From NCBI GenBank assembly GCA_019633425.1, contig WSUB01000044.1, forward strand, positions 1-64,000: a stretch of DNA of 64,000 nucleotides. Direction: 5' to 3'. The notes beneath the pieces are model-generated. The model made no database searches. It was given only the letters and a program-made list of their open reading frames with translations, and was not told the DNA's origin. The stretch comes from Tulasnella sp. 424 (lineage: Eukaryota > Basidiomycota > Agaricomycetes > Cantharellales > Tulasnellaceae). This document shows positions 47,493 through 58,901 of this stretch, piece by piece; the stretch's first letter is position 1, and each line of letters opens with the position of its first letter. The position numbers and the translations under genes were made by a program.

Positions 47493-49429
47493 ATGCTACT
47501 CAGAGCAAATCTTTTTCTAGCGGTGCTGGCCACCGTTTCAGCAGCCTTCAAGCATCCTAAACCTCGTGCAATCGCCCCACGTGACGACAGCCCAATAGAC
47601 CCAGGATTGCTTGACCTCGTCAGTCAACGAGCGAGAGACTCGTCATTGAAGTCATGGGAGCTGGGGACATTGTCAGAGGCGTTTTTAGAGATAGGTGAGC
47701 TACGGAGCCAATAATAGCTCATCGCATGGAGGGTTCTTTCATTGTTTCATTCTAATTCTGACTGATCGGCAATTCGGTCGCCGGGGTGCGGTTAAGATTG
47801 GCCGCAAGTGAGCGTCTTTGGAGAGCGAGGCGTCCCACCACCGCGTGGAGCAACTGGCAAGAACAACGTCTCGACTGTATTGGAACTTGCGAACTAGTGA
47901 GTGTCTCATATGCCACATAACACGTCGGTGCCCGCGGCCCATGCTGATCTCCGAGTGCTTCTTTGCTTCCAGCGCGATCGCTATTCGCCCGAAAGGCACG
48001 CTGACCCTGTTCGTGGACGGCGCTGTGGGGGACCCAGCGTCTCTTGGCGTAGCAGTCCTTCTCGCTAATTGGACCCAGGCATCTCGTCCCGACGAAGCAG
48101 GGAACAATTACAACACGCCTTTGAGACAGCAAATGGATTATCTGCTCAACGGTGCCCCGAGAACCGATGACGGTGCTATCAGTCACCGTAGCGAGAGGGT
48201 CCAGCTCTGGTACGGTCGCGGAATGGAAATGCTTGACAATTAAAGCTCATGAAACCCGCTTTGTCCCTCAGGTCTGACTTTATTTACATGGCTCCTCCTT
48301 TCATTGCATACTACGGAGCCCTCAATCAACCTAACGTCAATCAATCGCTCTTGACTGAAGCGTACACCCAAATCAAGCTGTACCGAAACTACCTGTTTGA
48401 TGACGATCCAGGTCTTTGGAGGCATATCACCATGGGCAACTTTCAGGACGACGGGCACTGGAGTACAGGTGGGTGTTTGCGGGATTATTAGACCCGGCGA
48501 CCCACTGTGTCCTGACTTTTCTGCCCTCGAACTCTCCAGGAAATGGCTGGGTGTCAGCTGGTATTATGCGGGTTCTATGTACAATCAACCAAACGACGGC
48601 GGGCTATCAACCGGAACTCGTCGCAGCGCAAAGGGATTTGCAAAACTGGGCAACCGAGATCGTCAATAACATTTGGACCTTCCAGGTGGGTGGACATCTC
48701 TCAGGTTAAACAATAAATCGCTTACCTGGACTTGGGGTTTAATAGCAAGACGATGGCTCCCTCTTCGACTACGCTGATCAAAGTGACTCTTTCTCCGATA
48801 GCTCGAGCACTGCACTAATGGCTAGCGTCACCTTCCGCCTGGCTTCTCTGCCTGCGATCCTCCGTGGTCCACAAAACGACCTGGACCCGGCCGACCGACC
48901 AGCCATCGACTCAAGCTCCCTCGCGTCCTTGATCAAGTTGAAGCAATCCAGCATCGACGCTGCAGTCCGCGCACGGGATTGCATTCGAAGCCGGATCAGC
49001 ACGAACGATGGGTGGTTAGATCAAGTCGTCGATCCGTACGCTTGGGGCAATCAAGGAAGTCAGAGTCCCGAGGCACAGAGTTTCGTGCTGTTGATGGAAG
49101 CTGCGTGGAGAGGGTGGAGGAGTTATTTGGATTCAACAACGTCATCCTCGTCGTCCTCGTCACAGGATGGTCCGACGACGATAGCTGTTACCGGGACTTC
49201 CGGAGCGAAGACGACTAGCACGGTTACGCAAGAGGTAACTGTCACTTTAGCCTCTTCTGGAGGGACGACTGTTGAAACTCAAATGCCACAACAGGCAACG
49301 ACCACTACGAAGCACTCCGTCAAGACCAGTTCGGTCGCGAGCAGCTCGGCGACGGTTTCGGCGGGAGGCTCGAATAGAGGTGGTAAAGTTTGCAGGAGGA
49401 AGGTGAAGACCAAACATTCGGAGTTGTAA
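47493..49429 (+). CDS. Secreted GH105/GH88-like six-hairpin glycosidase
   Basis: Exons 47493-47694, 47797-47896, 47973-48209, 48272-48468, 48540-48685, 48746-49429 (1566 nt, 521 aa, all phases match). An N-terminal signal peptide is visible (LLRANLFLAVLATVSAAF). The (alpha/alpha)6-barrel motifs fit unsaturated rhamnogalacturonyl hydrolases: SDFIYMAPPFIAYYG (Asp at the position of the general acid in that family), HWSTGNGWVSAGIMRVL and DDGSLFDYADQSDSFSDSSS with STALMA. Such enzymes remove unsaturated uronic acids from pectin fragments, extracellularly. The C-terminal ~100 residues are Ser/Thr-rich (SSSSSSQDG) and end in a basic stretch, with no GPI-like hydrophobic end. Pieces of this 3' end recur at about 49.92, 51.99 and 54.34 kb. 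Exact family (105 versus 88) not settled. Confidence 0.8.
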
Positions 49430-49669
49430 GAACAGGCGAAAAGAAAAAAATTACGGTACACTCCCCACATGTGGACCACCCCATTCGGACCTTTCTTTCG
49501 ATTTTCCCCCGTCTTTTGGATCTTCTCGCTGGTCGACCGGTGTCTCTGCCGTTGTTTTGCTAAGATTTATACGAACTTATTAGAAATGTGACTATGGACT
49601 TTCTCTAAAGATTACATAGAGGATACCGCCAACATCGCCGTATGTTGTCGACAAAGTGGTTTCCCTAAC
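49430..49669. other. Spacer, no gene seen
   Basis: 3' flank of the GH105-like gene. A TTATTAGAA-containing module near 49,578 recurs near 50,236 and 52,632. Confidence 0.35.
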
Positions 49670-49740
49670 ATAGTAACCAAGCTTGCGGTGAGAGAGGCTC
49701 TTCAAAGCTACCCACAAACAATATCGAAGTAAATCAGCCT
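49670..49740 (+). pseudogene. Relic of a BTB gene 3' end
   Basis: A short stretch encodes AVREALQSYPQTISK followed by a stop, matching the conserved end of the BTB family (e.g. VEGVLKSYPQTISG at 51.7 kb). No BTB domain precedes it, so it is a leftover of a deleted or truncated copy. Confidence 0.55.
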
Positions 49741-49921
49741 ATTGCCGCACAGATCATGAGGAAACTAATATAGGGCGAGTTGGTAGGTTCTCTGCCGAAG
49801 GAGCGAAGACCACAGACTGAGGGGTTCAAAGTCTAGAACTCGGCCCACCAAATCTGCTATAGATTCGATGTACTTACTCTTTTTTATGTTCATATATCGA
49901 TCCAGAGCTTTGTACTTTTAA

Positions 49922-50165
49922 TTGAAGCTGCTTGGAGAGGGTAGAGGGGCTATTTGGATTCGACGACGTCGTTCTCGTCCTCTTCCTCTTCTTCCTCTTC
50001 CTTGCAGGATGGTCCGACGACGGGACCTGCTTCCCGAGACTTGCGGACCGAAGACGACTAGCACAGTTGCCCAAGAGGTAACTGTCGTTTTAACATCTTC
50101 TGGAGGACCGGATGTTGAAACTCAAGTGCCACAACAGGCAACGACCACTACGAAGCACTCTCCAT
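49922..50165 (+). pseudogene. Partial duplicate of the GH105-like gene's 3' end
   Basis: Closely resembles 49093-49320: the GAAGCTGC(T/G)TGGAGAGGGT start, a Ser-codon run, GCAGGATGGTCCGACGACG, AAGACGACTAGCAC and GCCACAACAGGCAACGACC. The original frame is broken (a stop replaces a Trp codon early on), so it is not a gene. Neither the catalytic part nor the signal peptide is present. Confidence 0.75.
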
Positions 50166-50820
50166 GTTTTTTGGGCGTTGGTTTTTCGCTGGTCAATGGT
50201 TGCTTCAGCCTTTTGATTGATATTAACACGAAATTATTAGAATTGGGACGATTAACTTCTTTTAGGCCTGCACTGCATCGTCGCTGCTCGGATCCTGGTG
50301 CCTATTCAGTCGCTCGACAATTCAACTACCCACCTTACGTTGTCCTTGGTCCCTTGACTGATCCCAGGCCACCCATCTCGCCGGCGCGAAAGCGGCTCAC
50401 GTGCACTGGCCCTGTGCGGGAGGGCCAATAAATTTCCAAATGAGGTCAATCGACTCATCGTACTGCCTCCCATCACCTCCCCCGATATCAGCGCCTCTCA
50501 GAACCCTGCATTCCTCTCAGCTGAGCCGTTGGTAGAGGCAATCGAAGTATCCAGGATCTCTTAAGCTTGAAGGTAGGCACTGATGACGAAGCCTCCGGGG
50601 GCCACCGATCGCGAGTAACCGCTTGATAACCCTTATCACCGATGTTGCAATGTTAGGATCGCGAAGTTAATCAGTAATCGTGACGGACGTGAAATAGCCA
50701 GTCGACCCGGTTTTAGACTCCTTGTTACAGTATGTATCAAAACTTGTGAAGGGGCTACATCCACTGCTTGTTTCACTGGTCTGATGATTTTATTTCTGTG
50801 AGGCGATTCTCATCTCAATT
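50166..50820. promoter_or_regulatory. Upstream region of BTB gene 1
   Basis: Contains a module (about 50,270-50,520: ACTGCATCGTCGCTGCTC, GCGGGAGGGCCAATAAATTT) repeated before BTB gene 2 at about 52,670-52,880. A CACGTG lies at 50398-50403 in this copy only. Confidence 0.45.
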
Positions 50821-51793
50821 ATGGCCCACCCCACCAATTCCGCCTTCGTTGTTCAACCACCCTTTGACAGCGATTCCCCGGGAGATTGTTTTCTTCAATC
50901 CCCCGAGGGGACAAAGTTCAAAGCTTACAAGGCAATTCTTTACGCAGCTTCACCCATCTTCCGCGATATGTTCAGCATTCCCTCAAGGCCCTCCGATGCA
51001 AGCCAGCCTGAAACCGAGGTCCCAATCATTCCTGTTGAAGAAGACGCCGAGACCCTGCAGACCATGCTCCAGATGCTCTATCCTATCGATCTTCCTACAA
51101 TCAAGTCCGTCTCGCTAGCGGGAAAGCTAGTAAGGGCCTTCGATAAATACTTCATCAGCATGACCAAACTACAATACTACCTTCGAAGTATCCTCAACCT
51201 GGACCAAGTTCTAGAGAAAGATCCGTTGGCGTGCTTCGCGATCTCATGGAAGCTGGGTTTGGAGCCGGAAGCAGTGAAGGCATCTCGCTACACTCACGAC
51301 GCGAACCTCTCCGACATGGCAGTGGCCGAAGCGATTGTTTCAGGCTCGGGAGACTTGGCAGCTCTGGTTGCGCTTTGGGATCTTAGGTATCGAAGGGAGG
51401 AGAGTTTGGGTGCCTTTATCTTTACGGACCTGGTCAAGCCTTTTACCACCTTTTCCTGTAGTGAGCATGGACGGAGGTGTAGGGAGTCATTAAACGAACG
51501 TGAGCGCAGGGACCGGTTGAACGAAGTGCTCAAAGTACCCTATCCGACCTGCGAAGATCCAGAACACTTCCTCGGGTTTCAGCTTCTTCAGAGACAAAAT
51601 CGATGCACCAAGTGCTCGGAAGATACTATGAATACACTGCTATCTCTGACCAGGCTTGCAGTCGAAGGCGTTCTTAAAAGCTATCCACAAACAATATCGG
51701 GGTAGGTCATCCTATTATCTTCGAAATAACAAGCAGACTAACATCCGGCCGGCCAGCTTTTCTCATGTTGGAGGGAAGAGGGCCTCCGGTTAA
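50821..51793 (+). CDS. BTB/POZ domain protein 1 (~305 aa)
   Basis: Exons 50821-51701 and 51757-51793. The N-terminus is a BTB/POZ domain (QPPFDSDSPGDCFLQSPEG, ASPIFRDMFSIP, LQMLYPIDLP), a dimerisation fold. C-terminal helical stretches common to the cluster follow (VRAFDKYFISMTKL, SWKLGLEPEAVKASRYTH, LAALVALWDLR, PEHFLGF). A CSEH and a later CTKC pair may bind zinc. The long frame runs into a stop inside a GTAGGT donor right after SYPQTISG; splicing 55 nt joins a 12-codon exon ending FSHVGGKRASG, like the end of BTB gene 2. Function unknown; large families of such proteins are usual in agaricomycetes. Paralogue of gene 2, 2.36 kb away. Confidence 0.8.
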
Positions 51794-53177
51794 TACGTTC
51801 AGAACTTGACTCATACAATTTATCATAATACCAACGTGCTTCCTACATTTTTACTCCTTTCTCGATGTATACTTTCGTAGGAGGGGGCAAGGCTGAACTC
51901 GTTGAAATGTGGCCTGACCTCTCGCAAAAAAGGCGCGAAGGTAGCATCCGTCGATTGTCCCTCCTTGCTGAACAGGAGAAAAAAGTGCCACAACAGGTAA
52001 CAACAGATACGTAGCAATTTATTCAGATTAAGTTGATTGCGGGCATGACTGTGGCGGCGACGAAAGGAAGCCAGGCGAAGGGGGCATCGGAGAACAGGAC
52101 ACCGTTGCCAACGCCGCCTATTCACGAACCCAGCGATGCTCCACTTGCGAGAAGATACCTGAGGCCCTTATATTCGTCGTCTCAGTCAAGCGACTTATAC
52201 AAACATGTACCAAAGCGGAAGCAGACCACGTGTACGAACCCCTAAACGGGAGGGCCGATAATTTCCTAATTTTAATGGTCCTCAGGCTGCCACCTTCCTG
52301 GCATATAAAGCCTCTCACCTATTCACAAGACTTGGCAACCAGACTCCTGATCGCATAATAATATATTCACTACAGTAGTGCACGGATGCCCCTAGCCCAC
52401 CCAAAGGGGCGAAAGACCTTGCCACTTGAATTTTACCCTATACGTAAATGGACGACGACGACGCGTCGATCGAGTCCAGCTTCTCAAATAGTGACCAGTG
52501 TGACGTTGCGGTCACACCTTCTTTTTGGGGTGAGGACGACACCGGGACCAAACGGGACTCCTTCCCGATCCCTTTCTTTTATTCTTTTTATCCTCGAGTG
52601 TCATTATTGATGCAAACTGCTGTAACACGAAATTATTAGAGTTATGAAGATTGATTTCTCTTAGATCCACACTGCATCGTCGCTGCTCCTCTGGTGCTTG
52701 TTCGGTCCCGAGATGTTCAACCGCAGGGCCCCATTGTTCGTCCCTTGACTAATCCCGCGCCACCCATCTCGGCGACCGCGAAAGCGACTCATCTGTATGA
52801 CCCCCATGCGGGAGGGCCAATAAATTTCCAAACCGAGCAATCGATCCTCCTATCACCTCCCCCGATCTCAGTGCCAGAGCCTTTGTTCGTCCCGCTCCTG
52901 TTTAATCCGTTGGTTGAAGGTAAGCACAGATGAAGAAATCTCTAATGGTCGTCCGGTAACTGCTTGTTAAACTATCATCATTAATTGCAATATTGCAATA
53001 CCAGGACCGCGAGGCTCGCTGATATACAATCGTGACCGACGTGAAATAGCCAGCCGAAACGGGTTTTGGCCTCCTTGTTACAGTATGTATCGAAACTTGT
53101 GAAGAGGCTCGATCCGCTGCTTGGGTCACTGGTCTGATGATTTGATTTCTTCTCTGAGGTAGTTCGCAATTTCAATT
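51794..53177. other. Spacer between BTB genes 1 and 2
   Basis: Repeated spacer modules rather than a gene: a GTTGAAATGTGGCCTGA module (51,900), a GH105-tail fragment (GCCACAACAGGTAACA near 51,988), CACGTG at 52227-52232, GCATATAAAGCCTCTCA at about 52,303, and the ACTGCATCGTCGCTGCTC module at 52,670. An open frame at 52448-52639 (63 codons, acidic start) has no support from other copies. Confidence 0.45.
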
Positions 53178-54140
53178 ATGTCCTACCCGACCCCCGGCCT
53201 CACCTGCAGGGTTCAACCACCCTTCGACACCGATTCCCCGGGAGACTGTTTTCTCCAATCCCCCGATGGGACAGTTTTCAAAGCTTACAAGACAATTCTT
53301 GGCATGGCCTCACCCATCTTCCGCGATATGTTCAGCATGCCCTCGAAGCCTTCCGATGCAAGTAAGCAAGAAACCGAGGTCCCAATCATTCCGGTTGAAG
53401 AAGACGCCGAGACCCTAGGAGCCATGCTGCAGATACTCTATCCTATCGATCCCCCCACGATCGAGTCACTCATGTTGGCGGGAAAGCTGGTACAAGCCTT
53501 TGATAAATACTTCATCAGTATGACCAAGCTCCAGTACCACCTTCGAAGCACCCTCAACTTGGAATCATCGCTAGAGACAGCTCCGTTGAGGTGCTTTTCG
53601 ATCTCATGGAAGCTGGGCCTGGAGCCGGAAGCAGTGAGAGCATCTCGCTACACTCACAGCTCGAACCTCTCGAAAATGGCAGTGGCCGAGGCGATTATTT
53701 CGAATTCGGGAGACTTGGCAGCTCTGGTTGCGCTTTGGGATCTTCGGTATCGAAGAGAGGAGAGCTTGGGTAACTTTACGGACCTAGTCCAGCCTAGTAC
53801 CAACATTGTCTGTCGTATTCACGGACAGCTGTCTGTGAAATTCTCATCAGATCGTGTGCGCAGAGCACGGTTGAAGGAAGTGCTCAACGTACCTTATCCG
53901 ACTTGCGAAGATCCAGAACACTTCCTCGGATTTTAAATTCCGAGAAACAATTGCAGCACGTGCGCCGAGATGACACACGCACTTCTATCTATGACCAAGA
54001 CTGCAATTATCGGCATTCTTAAAAGCTATCCACAAACAATATCTGGGTACGTCAACATATTATCATCGAAAACCAGAAGGCTAATATTTGACCGGCTAAT
54101 AGTTTTTCTCCTGTTGAAGGAAAGGGGGCCTCCGGTTGAT
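53178..54140 (+). pseudogene. BTB/POZ gene 2 with in-frame stop
   Basis: Closest relative of BTB gene 1. Proposed exons 53178-54046 and 54104-54140 are phase-consistent, and the second encodes FSPVEGKGASG. TAA at 53934-53936, right after PEHFLGF where gene 1 has a Gln codon, ends the first frame. Beyond it the frame stays open and conserved (CSTC, LKSYPQTISG, GTACGTC donor), so the nonsense change is recent. If translated as is, the product is 252 aa with BTB and most of the helical region but lacks the CxxC end. Confidence 0.65.
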
Positions 54141-54973
54141 GCATTCAGACACTAGAACTTGATTCACACAGGCTGTTATACCAACGTGCTTCGTATATCT
54201 GTATCCCTTTCTCTATGTGTACTTTCGTATGAGGGAAGCAAGGACGAGCTTGTTGAAATGTGGCCTGATTCCTCATAACCAAAAAGGCCGAAGGGCAGCA
54301 TCCGCTGACGGTTCCCTCCTTGGTGAACAGGAGAAAAATGTGCCACAACAGGTAACAGCAGATAGGAAACAATTTCCCCAGACTAGCTCGGTTGCGAGCA
54401 GGATTGTGGCGGCGATGAAAGGAAGTGCGGCAAAGGGAACACCGAAGAACAGGATACCGCTGACAACGCCGCATATTCACCAACCCAGCGATGCTCCACC
54501 TGCATGAGGGTACTGAAGTCTTTATGTCCGTCGTCTCCGTCAAAGCGGCTTATCCCACGCCAGATAGCAAACCTGTACCAAAGCGGAAGCAGATCATGTG
54601 TACGAACCCCTAAACAGGAGGACCGAGAAGTTGCTAATTTTGATGAGCCTTATCTCCCTCCTTGCATATAAAGTCTCATTCATCCACAAGACCTGGCAGC
54701 CAGACCCCTGCCCGCAATACTAGAACCTTATTGACCCAGAGTAACAAAATATCTGAACCCCTTCAAGAAGTAAGTAGCGAATCTGCGGGCCCTTTTCTTT
54801 TCACAACCTTTCGCTAACCGCGTAACACCCAAACTACCCACCGTTCCATGATCTATTTAAGCAGGTTCTGCTATAACGGAGTTGGTTCGTACAAGCACCC
54901 ACTCAGAGACGATGTACATGCTATTTTAACTGCCATCATCGTCTATGTTCTATGTGACAGCATCTTCATAGAT
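54141..54973. promoter_or_regulatory. Spacer and promoter of BTB gene 3
   Basis: Repeats the modules that follow BTB gene 1 (GTTGAAATGTGGCCTGA, the GH105-tail fragment at about 54,339-54,402). A TATAAA at about 54,667 lies some 307 bp before the ATG. GAAGTAAGTAG near 54,768 could be the donor of a 5'-UTR intron. Confidence 0.45.
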
Positions 54974-55932
54974 ATGACGGAGCAAGCTACCACCCCCTTC
55001 GTTATTCAGCCGCCCTTCGACGCCGAATCGGTTGGAGATTGCATCATCCGAACACCCGACGGGACGGAGTTCAAAGTGTTTAAGGCAATTCTAGCCATGG
55101 CCTCACCCATTTTCCGAGACATGTTCGACATGCCTGCCGTAGCCTCCAAAGAGGCGGAAAATGGCCATTCCGAAAACGAGACCTCTCTCCCGGTCATCCC
55201 GGTCCAAGAGGACGTCGAGACATTGCAGGCGCTCTTACAAATACTTTACCCCATCACCCCACCACTTATCCACTCGATGATGCTCGCCAGGAATCTGGTC
55301 ACTGCCTGCGACAAATACTTCATTGATTTTGCCAAAGTGAAGTTATACGTCCGCGGTATCCTCAGCCACGAAGAGTCGTTGACAAAAGAACCGGTGGCAT
55401 GCTACGCTCTTGCGTGGAAGCTTGGCCTGGAACAAGAAGCCATAGTCGCCTCCCGGCATCTTCACTCCCTAGATATGACTGACAGTGTTGCGGCCAAGAC
55501 GATTGTATCTCAGTCTGGAGACCTAGCAGCTCTTCTGGCACTCTGGGATCTTCGGATTCGTACGGACAAGGCTCTAGACGCGCTCTTAGCGTTAGCCAAA
55601 GTAAACGTGGATATGGCTTGCCCTAACCACAACTGGGCCAGTGGTTCTACTGAGGAGTATTCCGAACGGAAGGAGCGTTTGAGGGAAGTTGCGGTCGTAT
55701 CAGATCCCTCCTTCGAGGATGTAGAACAATTTCTTGGGTTTAAAGCTGGTCGTGGGCCCGTCGATTGCGTGAAGTGCGTGCAGCGGAGGTCGACCGCGCT
55801 TGAGACCACTAGGACCGAGGTCAGAGAGGCTCTTAAAGCTTACCCTCGGATTATAAGCGGGCAAGTCATACCTTCAGACTTCTCAAGCAAGCATAACCTC
55901 ATGGCTGACTTATAAGTAGTTTCCCGCGATAA
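54974..55932 (+). CDS. BTB/POZ domain protein 3 (~300 aa)
   Basis: Start set at 54974 (MTEQATTPFVIQPPFD), where the other members start; the upstream in-frame ATG at 54848 would add a stretch unlike any family member. Exon 1 54974-55860; the conserved end AYPRIISG is followed by GCAAGT, a GC donor at the family's splice position. A 56-nt intron to the AG at 55915-55916 would give the end SFPR; reading through gives a stop at 55913-55915. BTB region GDCIIRTPDGTEFKVFKAIL, FRDMFDMP; CPNH and CVKC pairs present. Confidence 0.75.
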
Positions 55933-57439
55933 ACTGACAGCCTAAGAGAAGCGCTGTAAATCCTACATGCAAGCTGGCCGGATTCGATTTGATCGGGGGG
56001 AGCGGTTGCGTTACATGTAGTACCGGGCCCAAGGGTAATTGCTGTAAATAGTAGAAACGAGAAGGGTTCATGTTGTCTGGGAGTTTCGTTTGTGTCACTT
56101 TCGACGCAGGATGTCGAAAGTCAACTACCGGAATGCAATACCGGGGGACGTCGGGAGTAGAGGCACTTTGAGCCAATCGAATCTTGGGGCTGAGCTATTT
56201 GAGAATGTCCAAGTTGATGAATCGGACCTCATATGCACATCCCAAGCCAAACCCCTCCTTTTTGCTTTCCTCAGCAGATTCCGCGGCAGGAGCCGGTGGT
56301 GCAGTCGGGTGTCATTAACATGCGCACGCACGTCTGAGCCACATAATCTGTAAATCAAGGAGTGTACACAATTACGGTGAGGGGGGTCGGGGCAGGGGGA
56401 TGAATCCACTAAGCCATAGAACGAAATTCGTCAGGCTATGTGAAGGAACCCGGTGTCCATCAGCTCGCCTGATTCCCACAGACACCAAATGGGTTTCGGG
56501 AACTATAGCCTGACCTGAGAGGCTAGCGTCCCCCACGGACTGGGTAGTTTCGGTCACGCCGCCACGCTTACTAACGTGCCATCGAATGCACTTAAGAATG
56601 CCCGTAAAAGGTGCTTTTTCGGACTTTAAACCGAGGTCCCCAAAAAAACTCCTACATGATATGACTGGGTTTTAATTTACAGTTCGTTGGTTTGGTGATC
56701 GCATGTAGCATTTGCCTCGTTCCGGTCCGGAAGTCCCGCATTCATGCTTTGTTCTAGAGCGTACCTATATTAGAGACCATAGTCGTATATCAAACTAAAA
56801 CTACCGGATCTAAAGCTTTCTATGCATGAGCGTACACAGAGTCAAGGAAATATGCTGCGAAACCGCTTCGGAGCGACGCTAAGCATGGCGGAGTCCCATA
56901 CGACCCAAGCCGAACCTCGCACAGCACACCAAATTCTCTAAGTACTAACTAAGAGGCGGGTTTAAGCTTGTGTCATGGTCTCCTAGTAATCCGGAGGGTA
57001 GGTTGTGATCAAAACGGGTCATGTCAGGATCAGTAGGGTTCAACATGTTCGAGCAGATCACGTGCAGGGCTTCCTAACTTGGCAGGCCCTTCCGAAACCC
57101 GACCAATCTCCCCACCACCCGCCCCGGCTGTATAAAAGCAAATTTTGCATCTTGGTCTTCGATTGATCCAATTTCTACTCTGTCTCTTGGTTGAGACCTC
57201 GGCTTTCTGGATCACGAGTCGAATGTGAGCAGCGTACAGAGCTTATTACCGATGACGACGTTTGACCATTTAATCCTCCAGAAAGAGGAACGTCGAGGAT
57301 AAGGGGCTCAAAACAGGCTCTCAAAGTGCGCTCTGTTTCTTGGAAAGTCTCTATTATCATACTTACCTGGCCTACGACACTAGTAGGCCCGATTCACACT
57401 TATTCCGAGTCATTCTTCACCAGCGATTGGTTCGCAAGC
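55933..57439. promoter_or_regulatory. Spacer and promoter of BTB gene 4
   Basis: About 1.5 kb, no gene supported. A TATAAAAG at 57131-57138 lies 309 bp before the ATG, nearly the same distance as in BTB gene 3, suggesting a shared leader layout (possibly a leader intron). Confidence 0.4.
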
Positions 57440-58390
57440 ATGGCGGTGTCCGTATCACCCACCTTCATTGTTCAACCTCCATTCGACTCTCAGTCCGGGG
57501 GAGATTGCATTATTCGCTCCCCTGACGGTTCAGAGTTCAAAGTTGTCAAGGCCATCCTCTCCTTAGGGTCGACCATATTTCGCGATATGTTCGACATGCC
57601 ACAGGCAGGCCGCCGGAGTGAAGATGAAGCCAATATCCCTGTTATACCAGTGGAGGAGGATCCCGAAACCATGCAGGCTCTTCTGCGGCTGTTATATCCC
57701 ATAGAGCCCCCTCCAATCGAGAGTTTCTTCCTTGCGAGGAAACTCGTTACCGCATGCGATAAATACTTTGTCAACACTGCCAAGGTACAGCTCCACCTCA
57801 AAGGAATTCTAAACAATAGGCAATCGATGGAGGAACATCCTCTGGAATGCTATACTCTATCGTGGGAGCTCGGCATGAAAGAAGAAGCCATTGCGGCCTC
57901 GCGGTACACCCATTCAGTTGATCTCTCCGATAACGGCGTGGCCAAGGAAATCTTTTCTCAATCAGGGAACCTAGAGGCTCTCACTAAGCTTTGGGACCTC
58001 AGGTTCCGGAGGGAGAAAGCCTTAGACGACATTCTGGCGTTGGCTCAAGACAATAGAAATATGGCTTGCCACAAGCATCCACGGGCCACCGGCTCGGTCA
58101 AGAACTATTCCGTGAGAAAGGAGGCATTGAGAGTAGCGCTTATTGTGCCGAACCCTAGCGTTAGTAACGTAGAAACATTTCTGGGCTATCAGGCTGGAAG
58201 AGGGGATCCGAGCTGCCCTGCTTGTGATGACAGGAGGGTGGTCCGACTGGCCGAAAATCAGAAAAGGGTCACTGAAGCGCTTTGCAGCTATCCTCAGGCA
58301 ATTAAGGGGTGAGTCTCCTGTTGATCTTGGTTAGTACAGAGGGGATTACGAACTGATTAGGTGGGCAGTTTTTCAAATTCTGGCCAGTAG
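57440..58390 (+). CDS. BTB/POZ domain protein 4 (~296 aa)
   Basis: Exons 57440-58308 and 58369-58390. Start at MAVSVSPTFIVQPPFD, aligned with the other members; a longer frame from 57326 is unlikely to be translated. BTB motifs GGDCIIRSPDGSEFKVVKAI and IFRDMFDMP; helical part TACDKYFVNTAKVQL, SWELGMKEEAIAASRYTH. CHKH and CPAC pairs are present. The intron begins GTGAGT after SYPQAIKG; the last exon encodes FSNSGQ, keeping the G-F-S start seen in genes 1 and 2. Confidence 0.8.
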
Positions 58391-58901
58391 CGATACCCCA
58401 AGTTCCTTGAATAATGTCAGATCCGGCCATGGATGTTTGTGTGCTCTGTCCCGTATATAAATGTATAAAATTGTGCAGGGGAAGGAGAGTTTTGATGGAT
58501 TCTTGCTACAGGGGGGGATGTGGGGATTAACCTGTCTAACTTGAATTCTGAGAAACTGGCTGAGCTCACAAAATTTGAGGGCTTGATGGAAATTCCCACT
58601 AATTGAACCACCCTGGCCGCATCATTAAAATCACCTAGATCAACCATAAATATCTGAAACATAATTCTGCGCGCCTTCTGTATTCGCAGAAAATGCACCG
58701 TCAATCGAACATCACAGGATCGGCCGTGCATCATTGGGAGGAGTACGGTTTCAATGCCCCAATACGACCCCGCTTCAATTCACAGTCAGTGAAATTAAGC
58801 CTGCTCTCTCATTCCTTACTCCCATGTCCACGAAATTAAGTTTTGGAATTCTGAAACTAGAGTGTATTTGGGGGAATAACGCATCATGATTGGATACGCT
58901 T
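58391..58901. other. Intergenic between converging BTB genes
   Basis: About 500 bp between BTB gene 4 and the inverted BTB gene 5; no feature recognised. Confidence 0.35.

Noticed and set aside
49874..50431. Open frames at 49.9-50.4 kb as new genes
   Set aside because: They overlap the GH105 3'-end duplicate and the repeated BTB upstream module; the apparent protein is a mix of both in shifted frames.
52448..52639. 63-codon plus-strand open frame after a TATA box in the BTB 1-2 spacer
   Set aside because: Not conserved in the equivalent spacer after gene 2 and no recognisable protein features.
54848..54973. Upstream in-frame ATG extending BTB gene 3 (likewise 57326 for gene 4 and 62398 for gene 7)
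   Set aside because: The added N-termini are unlike each other and unlike members whose start is unambiguous; they lie in leader sequence.
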